NCBI RefSeq assembly: GCF_015500095.1 | Contig: NZ_CP062983.1 | Span: 3,596,001-3,660,000, forward strand | Direction of reading: 5' to 3' | DNA length: 64,000 bases | Source of the DNA: Phototrophicus methaneseepsis | GTDB lineage: Bacteria; Chloroflexota; Anaerolineae; Aggregatilineales; Phototrophicaceae | Part shown: one piece after another, positions 54,964 through 64,000 of the stretch | How positions within the stretch are numbered: the first letter of the stretch is position 1 | Layout: each line of letters opens with the position of its first letter | Program-made: the position numbers and the translations under genes | Notes under the pieces: generated by a model | Database searches by the model: none | The model's input: the letters and a program-made list of their open reading frames with translations, nothing else | What the model was told of the DNA's origin: nothing

Positions 54964-56130
54964 TCAGTCTTGTGTCACTTCTTGTAGGATCGTTTCAATA
55001 GCTCGGTCTTGCTCTATTTGGTTTTCGAAAAAATTGCTCATAAATTCACTGTTGCGTTGGCGCAGGGCAAGTGGGGCGACGGTTTGTAGGTCCAGCATGG
55101 TTACTTCTGTGCGATCATCAGCCGCAGCATACGCGCGCGCAGCTTCGAACAAAGTATACTCAGCTCGGTGCGAGTCGATTTCCAAACGCAGGACTAGTTC
55201 CAGTCCCATTTCTAACACATCATCAGGGATTTGCGTCTTTTTTAGCAGCGAACGTGCATTAATAATTTCCGCTTCTGCGTTTGCTGTAGCGGCTTCCCAC
55301 TCACGTATAAAACGAGCCGGATTGTAACGATAGGCTCGTGCTCGCTTGTAGACCTCAGCACGATCTTCACGCGTGGTCAGGCCGCGCACGTACACTCTCA
55401 GGCCAAAGCGGTCCATAATCTGGGGCCTGAGTCGACCTTCTTCGGGGTTCATAGAGCCTATCAACACAAAGCGAGACCGATAAGTCCCAACTGCGGCACC
55501 TCTGCGAACAGTGTAGTTACCCTGTGCGGCAGCATCTAGGATGACATCAATGATCTGATCATCCAGCAAGTTGACCTCGTCAATGTAGAGCAGGTTGTTA
55601 TCTGCACGAGATAAGATGCCTCGTTCAATCTGGATTTTGTTGCGATGAATGGCTGCGCGTTCATTTGGTGCCCCAACAACGTCTTCAATGCGCGCATTGA
55701 GCGGTAATTCAACCAAGCGGACGGGTTCATAATGAGAGATTTTCTCGCCTTGCTTATATTTTTCATAGCAATCTGGGTACAGGTATTGCGCCTCTTCCTC
55801 TTCCAGGGCTTCTATATCTTCTTGGAAGACGCCTTCTTCACAATCGCTCACTTCTATATGTGGCAGCACGCTCGTCAGGCTGCGTACAGCTGTGGTCTTA
55901 CCCGTACCGCGTGGGCCAATGAGTAATACGCCGCCAATGGCCGGATTGATGACGGATAGCATCAGCGCAATACGCATTTCTACTTGGCCGACAATTGCCA
56001 GGAAGGGGTAGGGACGGTTTTCTGCTAGCCCCAGGTCTGGTTCTGGGATGTCTGTGATACGTCGGTAGCTGTTCTGGTTTAGCAGTCGCAGTAGGGCGGA
56101 GTCATGAGGGCCTGGCGTGTCAAACGTCAT
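54964..56130 (-). CDS. ChlI/BchI-like AAA+ ATPase
   Basis: 388 residues. PFLAIVGQVEMRIALMLSVI is the magnesium-chelatase subunit I start, then Walker A GPRGTGKT at 72-79, an acidic insertion with a YPDCYEKYKQGEKI segment, Walker B NNLLYIDEVNLLDDQIIDVI, sensor IGSMNPEEGRLRPQIMDRFG and the arginine finger. Long acidic insertions are typical of ChlI. In photosynthetic bacteria ChlI/BchI works with D and H subunits; neither is here. In others it partners a VWA protein. Function is therefore open; a chelatase role is not assured. Confidence 0.87.
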   Translation of the reverse strand: MTFDTPGPHDSALLRLLNQNSYRRITDIPEPDLGLAENRPYPFLAIVGQVEMRIALMLSVINPAIGGVLLIGPRGTGKTTAVRSLTSVLPHIEVSDCEEGVFQEDIEALEEEEAQYLYPDCYEKYKQGEKISHYEPVRLVELPLNARIEDVVGAPNERAAIHRNKIQIERGILSRADNNLLYIDEVNLLDDQIIDVILDAAAQGNYTVRRGAAVGTYRSRFVLIGSMNPEEGRLRPQIMDRFGLRVYVRGLTTREDRAEVYKRARAYRYNPARFIREWEAATANAEAEIINARSLLKKTQIPDDVLEMGLELVLRLEIDSHRAEYTLFEAARAYAAADDRTEVTMLDLQTVAPLALRQRNSEFMSNFFENQIEQDRAIETILQEVTQD

Positions 56131-56615
56131 TTGAGTTGCTTCTCCTGGCTGCGTTGTTGTTTACGAAAAGCTTGTCGCTCTTCTGCTAATTGAGCGCGCC
56201 TTTTTTCTTCATCTGTTTCGTAGGCAAGAGGTGGCACTGACTTAGGATGTCCATCACCATCCAGCGCGACATAGACGATATAAGCCGTATTGCTGATGCG
56301 TCGTTCCCCTGTGACGGGGTTTTCTTTGACGACTTCCACACGAACTTCCATGGATGTACGGCCAACGTAGGTGAGTTCTGCGTTAAATTGGACGAAGTTG
56401 CCGACGTAGATCGGTTCCATAAAGGTCATAGAATCGACTGAAACGGTCACTGTAGGCGCTTGTGCATGCCGCATGGAGGCAAGTGCCCCGGCTTCGTCTG
56501 CCAGCTTCATGATGACGCCGCCATGCACATTACCGTATCCGTTGGTATCCTGAGGACCCATCATCTGGCTGATGGTTACGCGTGATGCTGAGATCGGCTT
56601 GCCCTGGTCGGTCAT
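56127..56615 (-). CDS. Acyl-CoA thioesterase, hot-dog fold
   Basis: 162 residues of the YciA/acyl-CoA thioesterase type: TISQMMGPQDTNGYGNVHGG with the catalytic Asp/Asn segment, ADEAGALASMRHAQAPTVTV, SVDSMTFMEPIYVGNFVQFN, and a charged helical C-terminus (KRRAQLAEERQAFRKQQRSQ). It hydrolyses acyl-CoA thioesters; chain preference unknown. It overlaps the start of the ChlI-like gene by 4 bp (ATGA). Confidence 0.9.
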   Translation of the reverse strand: MTDQGKPISASRVTISQMMGPQDTNGYGNVHGGVIMKLADEAGALASMRHAQAPTVTVSVDSMTFMEPIYVGNFVQFNAELTYVGRTSMEVRVEVVKENPVTGERRISNTAYIVYVALDGDGHPKSVPPLAYETDEEKRRAQLAEERQAFRKQQRSQEKQLK

Positions 56616-56657
56616 TTCCGCTGCTCTTCCTTGTGGTTGTTCATATATGTTCGTTAA

Positions 56658-57794
56658 TTATGATAATACATGGGTATAGACCTCGCGCAAACGCTGTGCG
56701 GAGGCTTCCCAGGTGAATTTAGCGGCTTGTATCAGGCCGTGTTCGATGAGTTTAGCGTGTAGGTCGCTATCCGTTAGCACGCGTTTGATTGCGTGTGTCA
56801 ATGCTTCAGTGTCATATGGATCTACGATCAGGGCTGCATCACCAGCGACTTCCGGTAGAGAAGAGACATTGGATGTAATGACGGGTGTCCCGCAAGCCAT
56901 CGCTTCCAATACCGGGAAGCCGAATCCTTCATACAGCGATGGAAAGACCACACAGTTCGCGCTGCTATATAAAGTGGGTAGGTCTGCATCATCTGCGTAA
57001 CCAATGAGCTTCACGGCATCTTCCATGTGTGTATGCTTGATGGTTTGATGCATCTCATCCTGTAACCATCCCTTACCCCCGGCGATAACTAGGCAGAGAT
57101 CCATACCCTGGGCCCTTAGCTCTGCCAGACTATGAATAATACGGCTATAGTTTTTGCGCGGCTGGACGGTCCCCACAGAGAGCAAAAATGGCTGCTGGCC
57201 GATAGCGTATTTCTGACGCACGTGCTGTTGCTGGGCCGGGTCTGTTACGGGGCGAAAGGCCGTGCTAACGCCGCTGAGGACAACAGAAATTTGGTTTGCA
57301 GGGATACCATAAATGTCGATGATGTCGCTTTTCGTAGCGGCGGAATCAGCAATGATATGATCTGCACGTGCTAATGAGCGCGGCACAACCGTATCCAGAT
57401 AGGCTTTTAGAGGCGGGCTGGCAGCATCTGGCACTTTTACAAAGGATAAATCGTGTACGGTGACGATGGTGCGCGTTTTGGGCAATGTCGGCGGTAGGAC
57501 GAAGTCCGTCGCGTGGTACAGATCTGTTGGCCCTGTGAAGGCTTCTACAGGTAAAGGAATACGTGCGCGTTGCCAGATACGTGCGAACCATGTCGGTGTG
57601 ATGCGGGTTGGATAGAGCGTGAAATTGGGCGCTGGGGTAGGGGGTGGTGTATGCTTATTGGCCCCGGCTATGAACAGCTTATAATGCGTTGCCGTATCCA
57701 ATGAAGCGAGCGCGCCCGTCATTTCACGAACAAGGCGGCCAATACCAGCGCCTTGTTCGTATGCTGCTGTGTAATCAATCGTGATCGTGGTCAC
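56658..57794 (-). CDS. GT4 family glycosyltransferase
   Basis: About 378 residues from GTG 57794, which follows the GtrA stop by one base; a TTG at 57833 would overlap that gene. N-terminal domain begins ITIDYTAAYEQGAGIGRLVR, where GAGIGR is the GT4 glycine loop. C-terminal GT-B domain: FLLSVGTVQPRKNYSRIIHS, the donor-binding SLYEGFGFPVLEAMACGTPV (E-x7-E). It transfers a sugar from a nucleotide donor to a polysaccharide or lipid-linked acceptor in the cytoplasm. Part of the polysaccharide locus. Confidence 0.88.
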   Translation of the reverse strand: MTTITIDYTAAYEQGAGIGRLVREMTGALASLDTATHYKLFIAGANKHTPPPTPAPNFTLYPTRITPTWFARIWQRARIPLPVEAFTGPTDLYHATDFVLPPTLPKTRTIVTVHDLSFVKVPDAASPPLKAYLDTVVPRSLARADHIIADSAATKSDIIDIYGIPANQISVVLSGVSTAFRPVTDPAQQQHVRQKYAIGQQPFLLSVGTVQPRKNYSRIIHSLAELRAQGMDLCLVIAGGKGWLQDEMHQTIKHTHMEDAVKLIGYADDADLPTLYSSANCVVFPSLYEGFGFPVLEAMACGTPVITSNVSSLPEVAGDAALIVDPYDTEALTHAIKRVLTDSDLHAKLIEHGLIQAAKFTWEASAQRLREVYTHVLS

Positions 57795-57795
57795 A

Positions 57796-58401
57796 TTAGT
57801 CGACGTCGTTGTATGTCCAATAGCGATTTGCAAAGAAGTTCCAGATCATCACCGTGAAGACACCCACAAACAGTGTAACGTTGGTGCCAATTTTCGCGGC
57901 TGCCAATTCTGGCGACATATTGGCGAAGATGGAGAGATCGCCAATGATTGGATACAACATATCACCAATCGGTTGATATGCCAGGGTAACCCATAATGTG
58001 CGGGCGACCCAACCGGAGATGCTCACCAATGTGAACTGAATCAACTGGCGACGAACAGAGCTGGAGCGTGAGTCGGGGTAGGTCCATAACCTGTTCCAGA
58101 TAAAATTGCTCGTGATGGCTGCGATGAAAGAGATCGTGATGGCAATGGATACGTTGGTAGGGAGGTCGACCCCGTTACTATCCACAGGCGGTAAAATTGT
58201 CGACTGTAATATGTTGGTTGTGCCAAAATCGACAACGAAGCCAATCGTCCCAACGATGCAAAATTTGATGAATCGCTCAACCTCTTTGGCTTTGTTACCA
58301 CCGAACCGGGTTGCAATGGCACGGATCAAGCCATCAATGGGTGTTTGTATAGAATGACCTTTATGTTCATCGGGCACGGGGTTAGCGATCTGAGATGTCA
58401 T
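57796..58401 (-). CDS. GtrA-like membrane protein
   Basis: 201 residues with four membrane helices, the first within KFCIVGTIGFVVDFGTTNIL (GtrA signature), later AITISFIAAITSNFIWNRLW and MIWNFFANRYWTY. The N-terminal 35 residues are cytosolic. GtrA proteins are thought to flip polyprenyl-linked sugars across the membrane, or to act beside glycosyltransferases. Its ATG overlaps the stop of the O-antigen ligase gene (ATGA). Confidence 0.88.
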   Translation of the reverse strand: MTSQIANPVPDEHKGHSIQTPIDGLIRAIATRFGGNKAKEVERFIKFCIVGTIGFVVDFGTTNILQSTILPPVDSNGVDLPTNVSIAITISFIAAITSNFIWNRLWTYPDSRSSSVRRQLIQFTLVSISGWVARTLWVTLAYQPIGDMLYPIIGDLSIFANMSPELAAAKIGTNVTLFVGVFTVMIWNFFANRYWTYNDVD

Positions 58402-59915
58402 GCGACCCTTACTTTCGTATCACTCACTGTCTGACGATATAAAACAACCAGCAACCCCAAAAGGGTCCCAATATGAAGAAACAGGTTATTTACATACAGG
58501 TTATCGAGCAAACCATGAATCGCCAGATAAACCCAGGCAGCAACAAGGCCAATACCTATTGATCGAATGAACTGATCAGGATGCTGCCGAATCCGCCATG
58601 TGAAGTAAAGGATACTGAGCCACATGGCCACGTAACAAAACGCGCCAATAATGCCAGCCTCCCCTAGAATATTCAAGTAGTAGTTATGAGCGTGCCCCAG
58701 GGCTTCTTGCCAGTTGATGAGACGGTAATCATCATAGGCGACTTCGTAATTGCCCAGCCCCACACCTAACCACGGATTTTCGCGGGCCATGTTGAGTGCT
58801 GCTTGCCAATGGGCCAAACGCTCGACAACAGCATAATTCAGCGGCGTAATATCCACCCCTCGGACGTCATAAAGCGTGAAATACTCCGATGTGGCGCTGG
58901 TAACACGTTCCATAACCGAGCTTGGGATCAGTCCTGCAAACCATAAGGATGCAATCATCACGATACCCGCTAATGATATCGCGATGCTGTACCAGAGCTT
59001 TCTGGGGAGTAAGAAGATCATCACGCCAGCGGACGCAGCAAACCCCAACCATGCGCCCCGGCTCCAGCTCATGAAGAGGGCTAAAACAATAATGATAGAG
59101 GCTATGCTGTAAAACAGTACCTTATAAAAATGTACACGCGATACTCGTTTGTGACGAAGCCTGCCCTTTATGAGCTGATTTAACGAGGCATAAGTCATCA
59201 TCAGGCTGATTGGCGCGATGAGGCCCATAAAGCCACCGAAGGGGTTTGGCTGCTCGAACGTGCCAAATGCCCGGAAGAATCGGTCATTGATTGCAAAATG
59301 GTCCGCGCCACTACCGCCCAGGAAGATGAAAACACCTACCAGAGCATTCGCAAGCGCCGCCGCAATAAGGATAAAAACAATCCACTGCCAGCGATTTTTG
59401 CCAGCAGTATTTTCAACCATGAACATCATGATCAGGACAGAAAGCCACTTCAGCCATTCTGTCAGCCATGTGCCTATCGAAACAGCGTTGAAAACAGTCA
59501 ATCCACTAGCAGCGATAAATAGAATGACAGGTATATAAATGGGAGATAATGTAATTTTTGGCAGATAGAGACCATGTTGGGAGCCAGGTCGTATGACGTA
59601 ATGAACGACGCTGGCGCCAATAGCAGCCAAAAACATCAATTGACCAATATCAAAGGGTAGGGGCCATGCACCTGCCGTTGCTAGTAATGCCCTTAGGGGT
59701 GCTACAACCAGGAGGATAGCGATTGATGCCAATGGTGAGATCAACACTGCCAGGAAGGTGCCGACAGCCGCTATAAGCGGTACTGAGACTGTAATCGGCT
59801 GGCTTGCTGCAAGGAAGCCGATGATTATAGCGGTAAACAGCCCGAGAACAGACCAACTCCCTGGATAAGGGAGTGGTCTTCTGTTGCCGGGCATAGGTGT
59901 CGTATTTTGGGTCAA
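58398..59915 (-). CDS. O-antigen ligase/polymerase-like membrane protein
   Basis: 505 residues with about 11-12 membrane helices. The Wzy_C-type loop reads LGVGLGNYEVAYDDYRLINW followed by HAHNYYLNILGEAGIIGAFC, with the His of the H[S/A]HN motif that is conserved in O-antigen ligases. Probably joins or polymerises lipid-linked glycans outside the membrane, or transfers them to protein. Neighbours: UDP-glucuronate decarboxylase 15 bp upstream, GtrA gene downstream. Confidence 0.88.
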   Translation of the reverse strand: MTQNTTPMPGNRRPLPYPGSWSVLGLFTAIIIGFLAASQPITVSVPLIAAVGTFLAVLISPLASIAILLVVAPLRALLATAGAWPLPFDIGQLMFLAAIGASVVHYVIRPGSQHGLYLPKITLSPIYIPVILFIAASGLTVFNAVSIGTWLTEWLKWLSVLIMMFMVENTAGKNRWQWIVFILIAAALANALVGVFIFLGGSGADHFAINDRFFRAFGTFEQPNPFGGFMGLIAPISLMMTYASLNQLIKGRLRHKRVSRVHFYKVLFYSIASIIIVLALFMSWSRGAWLGFAASAGVMIFLLPRKLWYSIAISLAGIVMIASLWFAGLIPSSVMERVTSATSEYFTLYDVRGVDITPLNYAVVERLAHWQAALNMARENPWLGVGLGNYEVAYDDYRLINWQEALGHAHNYYLNILGEAGIIGAFCYVAMWLSILYFTWRIRQHPDQFIRSIGIGLVAAWVYLAIHGLLDNLYVNNLFLHIGTLLGLLVVLYRQTVSDTKVRVA

Positions 59916-59930
59916 GATGCTTCGAGTAAG

Positions 59931-60866
59931 TTAGGAGACTTTGCGAAAGTAAGCGATGGTCTTCTTGAGGCCTTCTTCGAGTGGCACCACGGGTTCCCAT
60001 CCTAAGATTTCGCGTGCACGGGTGTTATCCGGTTGGCGTGTCTGGGGGTCACCCTGAATGCGCAATTCTTCTTTGTAGATGATGCCAGCGTCGCTATCTG
60101 CGACTTTATTGACGATTTCAGCAAATTCTTTAATGGAGATTTCGCGTGTGGTACCGATATTAACTGGCTCTGAGAAGTCAGAGTTCAGCAGGCGGTAAAC
60201 CCCTTCCACAAGGTCATCTACATACTGGAAGCAGCGTGTCTGCGCGCCATCACCATACACGGTGAGCGGCTCATTGCGGATTGCCTGCCCGATGAAGTTC
60301 GGCACGACGCGGCCATCATCAAGGCGCATACGCGGCCCATAGGTGTTGAAGATGCGGACAATGCGTGTTTCCAGGTCATGATAACGATGGTACGCCATAA
60401 CCAGAGCTTCAGCATATCGTTTTGCTTCGTCATAGACGCCGCGTGGCCCGATGGGGTCTACATTCCCTGCATAGGATTCTTTTTGAGGATGTTCCAGAGG
60501 GTCACCGTAGATTTCCGAGGTAGAGGCGAGGACGAATCGTGCCCCTTTTGCACGTGCTAGGCCCAACGCGTTATGTGTACCCATGGCACCGACTTTAAGT
60601 GTCTGAATGGGGTATTTTAGATAATCAATTGGACTGGCTGGCGACGCAAAATGCATAACGACATCAACATCACCTTTGACGTGGATGAAGTTGCTCACAT
60701 CATGGTGGATAAATTCAAAATTAGGATTGCCCATGTTATGTTCGATGTTGGCGAGGCTGCCAGTGATCAGATTATCTAATGCGACAACCTGATGGCCTTC
60801 TGCCAGAAAGCGATCTCCAAGGTGAGAGCCGATGAAGCCTGCACCGCCGGTAATTACGATACGCAC
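59931..60866 (-). CDS. UDP-glucuronate decarboxylase family (NAD-dependent sugar epimerase fold)
   Basis: 311 residues. NAD-binding [10 protein letters not shown] at 7-16, [20 protein letters not shown] (characteristic of UXS), the active-site Ser/Thr region [14 protein letters not shown], Tyr145-Lys149 (YDEAK), and [23 protein letters not shown] makes UDP-xylose from UDP-glucuronate. Close relatives include other NAD-dependent epimerases, but the ASPASP motif favours UXS. It supplies a donor for the polysaccharide locus. Confidence 0.9.
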   Translation of the reverse strand: MRIVITGGAGFIGSHLGDRFLAEGHQVVALDNLITGSLANIEHNMGNPNFEFIHHDVSNFIHVKGDVDVVMHFASPASPIDYLKYPIQTLKVGAMGTHNALGLARAKGARFVLASTSEIYGDPLEHPQKESYAGNVDPIGPRGVYDEAKRYAEALVMAYHRYHDLETRIVRIFNTYGPRMRLDDGRVVPNFIGQAIRNEPLTVYGDGAQTRCFQYVDDLVEGVYRLLNSDFSEPVNIGTTREISIKEFAEIVNKVADSDAGIIYKEELRIQGDPQTRQPDNTRAREILGWEPVVPLEEGLKKTIAYFRKVS

Positions 60867-60965
60867 GATATGCCCCTTTTATGGTCTGGATCTATCCAGC
60901 GCAGAAGTTTACCACACGCGGTATCGAGTCTGCATCCCCTGTTTATAAACCCTGGGCTATGCAAG

Positions 60966-61532
60966 CTAACCAACACCCGCCTGTGAGTCTTCTGAACTGT
61001 CGAGTGAAACAATTTGTCGATTGAATTCGTTCTTAAATGAAGTGTAAGCGACATCGGACGAGACACAAATTAAGATGTTGCGGAGGTGTTTGATCGGTTC
61101 GTAAGCATAGTCGAGGATTTGCTCCATCATGATGTGAGCAGTTGCTTCTATAGGATGACCAAATTTGCCGATGCCAATGGGGGGTGTCGCTAATGTTTTG
61201 ATGTGGAGCGATTCCGCTAATTGCAGGATATCCCAGATTGTGTTGGCGAGTTTGCCCCGTGCGCTTGCCTCACCCCACTTGGGGGGTGCAGCCAGTATGA
61301 GTGTATTTGCATGGGGAAGTTTTGTGCTGACGCTAACAGCATGCCCAACGTCGCACCATCCGAGCAGGGTAACGGCTTCTGTCAGTTCAGCACCGCCCAG
61401 GGTTATGAGTTCTGGTGGCAAGGTTAAGATGGGATCAGTTGCCAATGCGATAGCATCAGCTTCTTGTTGAAGCAGATCAGCTTCTATAATCTGGATAGTT
61501 AGCTTTTTAACCTTTGATTTCATGTCCGCCAC
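60966..61532 (-). CDS. Stand-alone macro-domain-like protein
   Basis: 188 residues. IIEADLLQQEADAIALATDP, GGAELTEAVTLLGWCDVGHA, ILAAPPKWGEASARGKLANTI and the phosphate-binding loop IATPPIGIGKFGHPIEATAH-like (reads LATPPIGIGKFGHPIEATAH) make a macro fold. Such domains bind or remove ADP-ribose; the N-terminal domain of leucyl aminopeptidase is a distant relative. The usual ADP-ribose-binding Asn is not evident, so ligand is uncertain. 99 bp separate it from the UXS gene. Confidence 0.75.
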   Translation of the reverse strand: MADMKSKVKKLTIQIIEADLLQQEADAIALATDPILTLPPELITLGGAELTEAVTLLGWCDVGHAVSVSTKLPHANTLILAAPPKWGEASARGKLANTIWDILQLAESLHIKTLATPPIGIGKFGHPIEATAHIMMEQILDYAYEPIKHLRNILICVSSDVAYTSFKNEFNRQIVSLDSSEDSQAGVG

Positions 61533-61559
61533 ATGCCTTAACTCTTATAGAGAATTACA

Positions 61560-64000
61560 TCATCCTTTCTGTGAAGCGTCAATAGCATGGATGTTCTGTT
61601 TCCTTTGTGATAGGGCAAGGAGCAGCATGAAGACATAGGCGAGGTCGATGACGAAAAGGCTGTTATCCACAAGTCCATGCATGAGCAACCCCATCATGCT
61701 GGCCGCGGCCCCTATGGTAATCCATTGGGCCTGCGATGTCGGGAATTGGAGCGCATGACGTATATTCTGCCAGAATGAGAATTGCAACCAGCCAAAGATG
61801 AGTAAGCCGATGAAACTCAGGCGCAGCCATATATCGAGGATGAAATTGTGTGGATGGGAGAGGTCCGGGTCCCAGATGGCATCGGGGCGGATGTAGTGGC
61901 TGTGGAAGACATATAAGAATTGGTCCAGGCCCAGGCCACGAATCGGATGATCTGTCACAATATCCCATGCACTTTCCCACACGCGTAATCTTAAGAAGTT
62001 GGTTCCCTGCGTCCAATCCAGGAGATTTGCAAATCGTGGCGAGAAACTTGCCAACACGGCAAAGCTGATAACACCGCCAATCACTATGAGCCCGATGGGC
62101 AGTAGGGCTTTGCGACCAAACTTTAGAATGAGTACGACGATAATGGTCGTGGGCACGCTGAGAATGTAGGCGGCTACACTTTGTGTTAGGGCGATAGTGA
62201 CTAACATCAGGAGGAGTGCGAATGTTATGGCAATACGCCAGTTCAACTGTTTTGTCGCAAACCATGCGCTGAGCGCAAAAGGCAGGCATCGCACAATGTA
62301 AAGCGCGAGATTGTTCGGCGACCCGTAAATGCCTGCTAGGCGCCATGCACCATCTTCAGCCGTGATAATGGCATGACCCATGGCAAACTGAATCAGACTA
62401 ACTGCGGCGACAATTGTTCCTGAGATAACCAACGTGGCAGCCCACTGTTTTTGGTAGCTGTCTCTTTGGTTATTTGTGCGCAAGATGAGGTAGAAAATTG
62501 CTGGCTCAATGAAGAGGACACGCCATTCTGTGATAGCATAGCCTCTATATTGTGCCCATACTAAGGTAATCGTCGCCATGATGACCCAGGCGATTACCGC
62601 ATAGTCTATGGCGGATAATTTTTTAATTGCTGTTGAGATAGTGCCCTGTCGGTAGGCTGGCGGAGTGACCTGATAGGTCTGTGCCCATGTTAAGGCCTGT
62701 CGCGTTAACCATGCTGCGAAGGCTAATAAAACCAACACCTCAACAATTGGGAAAGCGAAGCTATAAAGCTCTACTGGGAAGACGTAGAACGGTGCATATA
62801 GGATGATGAGCGTGATGGCGACATTGCTGCTGCGTATAAATAGAAGCAATAGCACGATGATAGCCAGCAGCGTCAATAGAAAGCCGGGTTGTAGAGCGAT
62901 CAATCCACCTGTGATAACGACACCGAGCCCTAATTGAACAGCTTCACGGCGGAATATGAGCGGGCCACTATCCGTCCAGGTGAGCAGCATGCCTCCTGTT
63001 AAGATTAGGCTAGCCAAGAATGCCAATAGATATTCTGATGTGGTATTGAGAAATCCGCTGATGAAGGGGATCCGCTGGCTTAAGGTGCCCCAGGGTAAAT
63101 AGATGGCACTGACCAGAGAGGCGAGCAAGGCCGCGATTGTTGTCAGCATTGCAACGGCAATTTGCTGATCATAAGGCTGGCGTAGATTACCACTGCTTAC
63201 AGCGTAACCTGCCAGTGCCCAACGATCCCATCCGCGATCTGCTACGGCTTTTAGCGTGTGCACACCTTCGGATAGATTTTCTACAACGGGCACGAGTACT
63301 GTCTCCGGTTGGAGGGATGCGCTTCGTAAGAAGATGTAGCTGTTGCCCTGGTTATCGTGGGGAAGGGCGTTTGCTGTTTGATCGTCAACTGTGGGGTATA
63401 AAAAAGCAGCGACATCGCTTTTGCGGACGAGCATCGCCATATCTCTGCCATCGAATTGGAAGGATAAACGGCTATCGCTTGTTTCCAGCCATCCGATATC
63501 TGCACCGAGTGGCCCAAACGTCCATAAACCGCTGTAGGCAGCATAGGAAGTAACGGGGTGGTAGAGACCGTTTGTAGCGGCAGATGGGATATGTCGGTTT
63601 GCAATGGCGTTAAGTAGAGGGGTCGCTTCGCCCGTGGGGGTCAGCAAGGAAAATCCCCAGATTGCGTCTTGCTGTGCGGCATCTGGCTGCCACGTTTTCA
63701 GGATCATGCCACCTAGCCAGGGCCATTCGCGTTCCGCCCGTGCCAGGGCTTTCAGAGTGTAGTCCGTACGTGTATCGCTGTTGACCGTACCCCATATTGA
63801 TGATTCGCCTTGCCAGTCTTCCTGTGTGCTGTTCCAACCCCATTCACTGGCCCACAAAGGTTTGTGCCCATCATCATGGGCAACCATGACTTCTCTTAAA
63901 CCGATGATACGAGAGAAGTTAAGATGATTCTCCCTTACGGCACGATCTTCTGGTCCGGTGTCAAAGCCATAGGGTTTGGCTGCAACGCCATCCATATAGT
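61560..64000 (-). CDS. Glycoside hydrolase-like domain fused to O-antigen ligase-type membrane protein (5' end cut off)
   Basis: The frame is open to base 64000, so the N-terminus is missing; 813 residues are visible. The first 140 are the end of a TIM-barrel glycosidase-like domain: YMDGVAAKPYGFDTGPEDRA and KPLWASEWGWNST, where the Glu of ASEWGWN is the probable nucleophile (GH39/GH5-type, inference). Then a beta-rich domain (FQFDGRDMAMLVRKSD), followed by about 12-14 membrane helices with the ligase motifs RGLGLDQFLYVFHSHYIRPD and HPHNFILDIWLRLSFIGLLI. It may trim and join glycans at the outer membrane face. Neighbour genes belong to the same polysaccharide locus. Confidence 0.82.
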   Translation of the reverse strand, partial: YMDGVAAKPYGFDTGPEDRAVRENHLNFSRIIGLREVMVAHDDGHKPLWASEWGWNSTQEDWQGESSIWGTVNSDTRTDYTLKALARAEREWPWLGGMILKTWQPDAAQQDAIWGFSLLTPTGEATPLLNAIANRHIPSAATNGLYHPVTSYAAYSGLWTFGPLGADIGWLETSDSRLSFQFDGRDMAMLVRKSDVAAFLYPTVDDQTANALPHDNQGNSYIFLRSASLQPETVLVPVVENLSEGVHTLKAVADRGWDRWALAGYAVSSGNLRQPYDQQIAVAMLTTIAALLASLVSAIYLPWGTLSQRIPFISGFLNTTSEYLLAFLASLILTGGMLLTWTDSGPLIFRREAVQLGLGVVITGGLIALQPGFLLTLLAIIVLLLLFIRSSNVAITLIILYAPFYVFPVELYSFAFPIVEVLVLLAFAAWLTRQALTWAQTYQVTPPAYRQGTISTAIKKLSAIDYAVIAWVIMATITLVWAQYRGYAITEWRVLFIEPAIFYLILRTNNQRDSYQKQWAATLVISGTIVAAVSLIQFAMGHAIITAEDGAWRLAGIYGSPNNLALYIVRCLPFALSAWFATKQLNWRIAITFALLLMLVTIALTQSVAAYILSVPTTIIVVLILKFGRKALLPIGLIVIGGVISFAVLASFSPRFANLLDWTQGTNFLRLRVWESAWDIVTDHPIRGLGLDQFLYVFHSHYIRPDAIWDPDLSHPHNFILDIWLRLSFIGLLIFGWLQFSFWQNIRHALQFPTSQAQWITIGAAASMMGLLMHGLVDNSLFVIDLAYVFMLLLALSQRKQNIHAIDASQKG

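Noticed and set aside
54964-56130. Photosynthesis gene cluster
   Set aside because: Only a ChlI-like ATPase is present; no bch, puf or chl biosynthesis genes nearby.

Overview
The window is a gene-dense stretch (about 51% GC by eye) from the chromosome of a free-living bacterium. I read it as a Chloroflexota, probably Anaerolineae-like. This rests on a combination of features: many eukaryotic-type Ser/Thr kinases, Thr/Pro-rich secreted LysM proteins, a membrane-fused spermidine-synthase-like protein, a tpiA-kinase-pgk-gap-yvcK run, type 2 IPP isomerase, and two MoxR-DUF58 modules. The assignment is inference; no rRNA is present. I saw no tRNA, CRISPR array, insertion sequence or prophage.

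Layout. 1-1.5 kb: C-terminally cut secreted LysM protein. 1.7-2.0 kb: DUF503 protein. 2.0-9.7 kb: one minus-strand MoxR/DUF58/VWA/TPR operon of the Bat ('aerotolerance') type, with overlapping genes. 9.7-11.8 kb: tdk and the ribosomal operon rplU-rpmA-rpmE, in which L31 carries a C-terminal domain like that of the RNA polymerase alpha subunit. 12-16.5 kb: cupin, queA, ruvB, upp and a WecA-like transferase. 16.5-24.1 kb: degenerate metalloprotease-like membrane protein, then tpiA, a Ser/Thr kinase, an ATPase, pgk and gap. 24.1-30.1 kb: YvcK-like protein, DUF1461 protein, spermidine-synthase-like protein and a second DUF58-MoxR pair. 30.5-36.4 kb: Roadblock protein, pyrG, hsp20, dnaK and polyphosphate glucokinase. 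36.4-40.8 kb: flavin reductase, hydroxyacid dehydrogenase, M24-family protein and class III aminotransferase.

From 40.9 to 44.8 kb nearly every gene is broken by single-base frameshifts while the protein sequence on both sides of each break stays intact: a DUF4231 protein, a GT39-like glycosyltransferase, probably a small plus-strand gene, and an OmpR-type response regulator. This looks like a local block of sequencing error or very recent decay. From 44.8 to 50.5 kb lies a soluble phospho-signalling set: zinc-ribbon/FHA protein, J-domain/VWA fusion, PP2C phosphatase, and a kinase fused to a PQQ-type propeller. 50.6-56.6 kb holds hemW, polyprenyl synthase, fni, acpP, a ChlI-like ATPase and a thioesterase. 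56.7-64 kb is a surface-polysaccharide locus: GT4 transferase, GtrA, O-antigen ligase, UDP-glucuronate decarboxylase, a macro-domain protein, and a glycosidase-ligase fusion cut by the window end.

The two most unusual items are the L31/alpha-CTD fusion and the cytosolic kinase-propeller / J-VWA / PP2C / FHA cluster. The latter resembles TerY-P style triads but has a different domain make-up.
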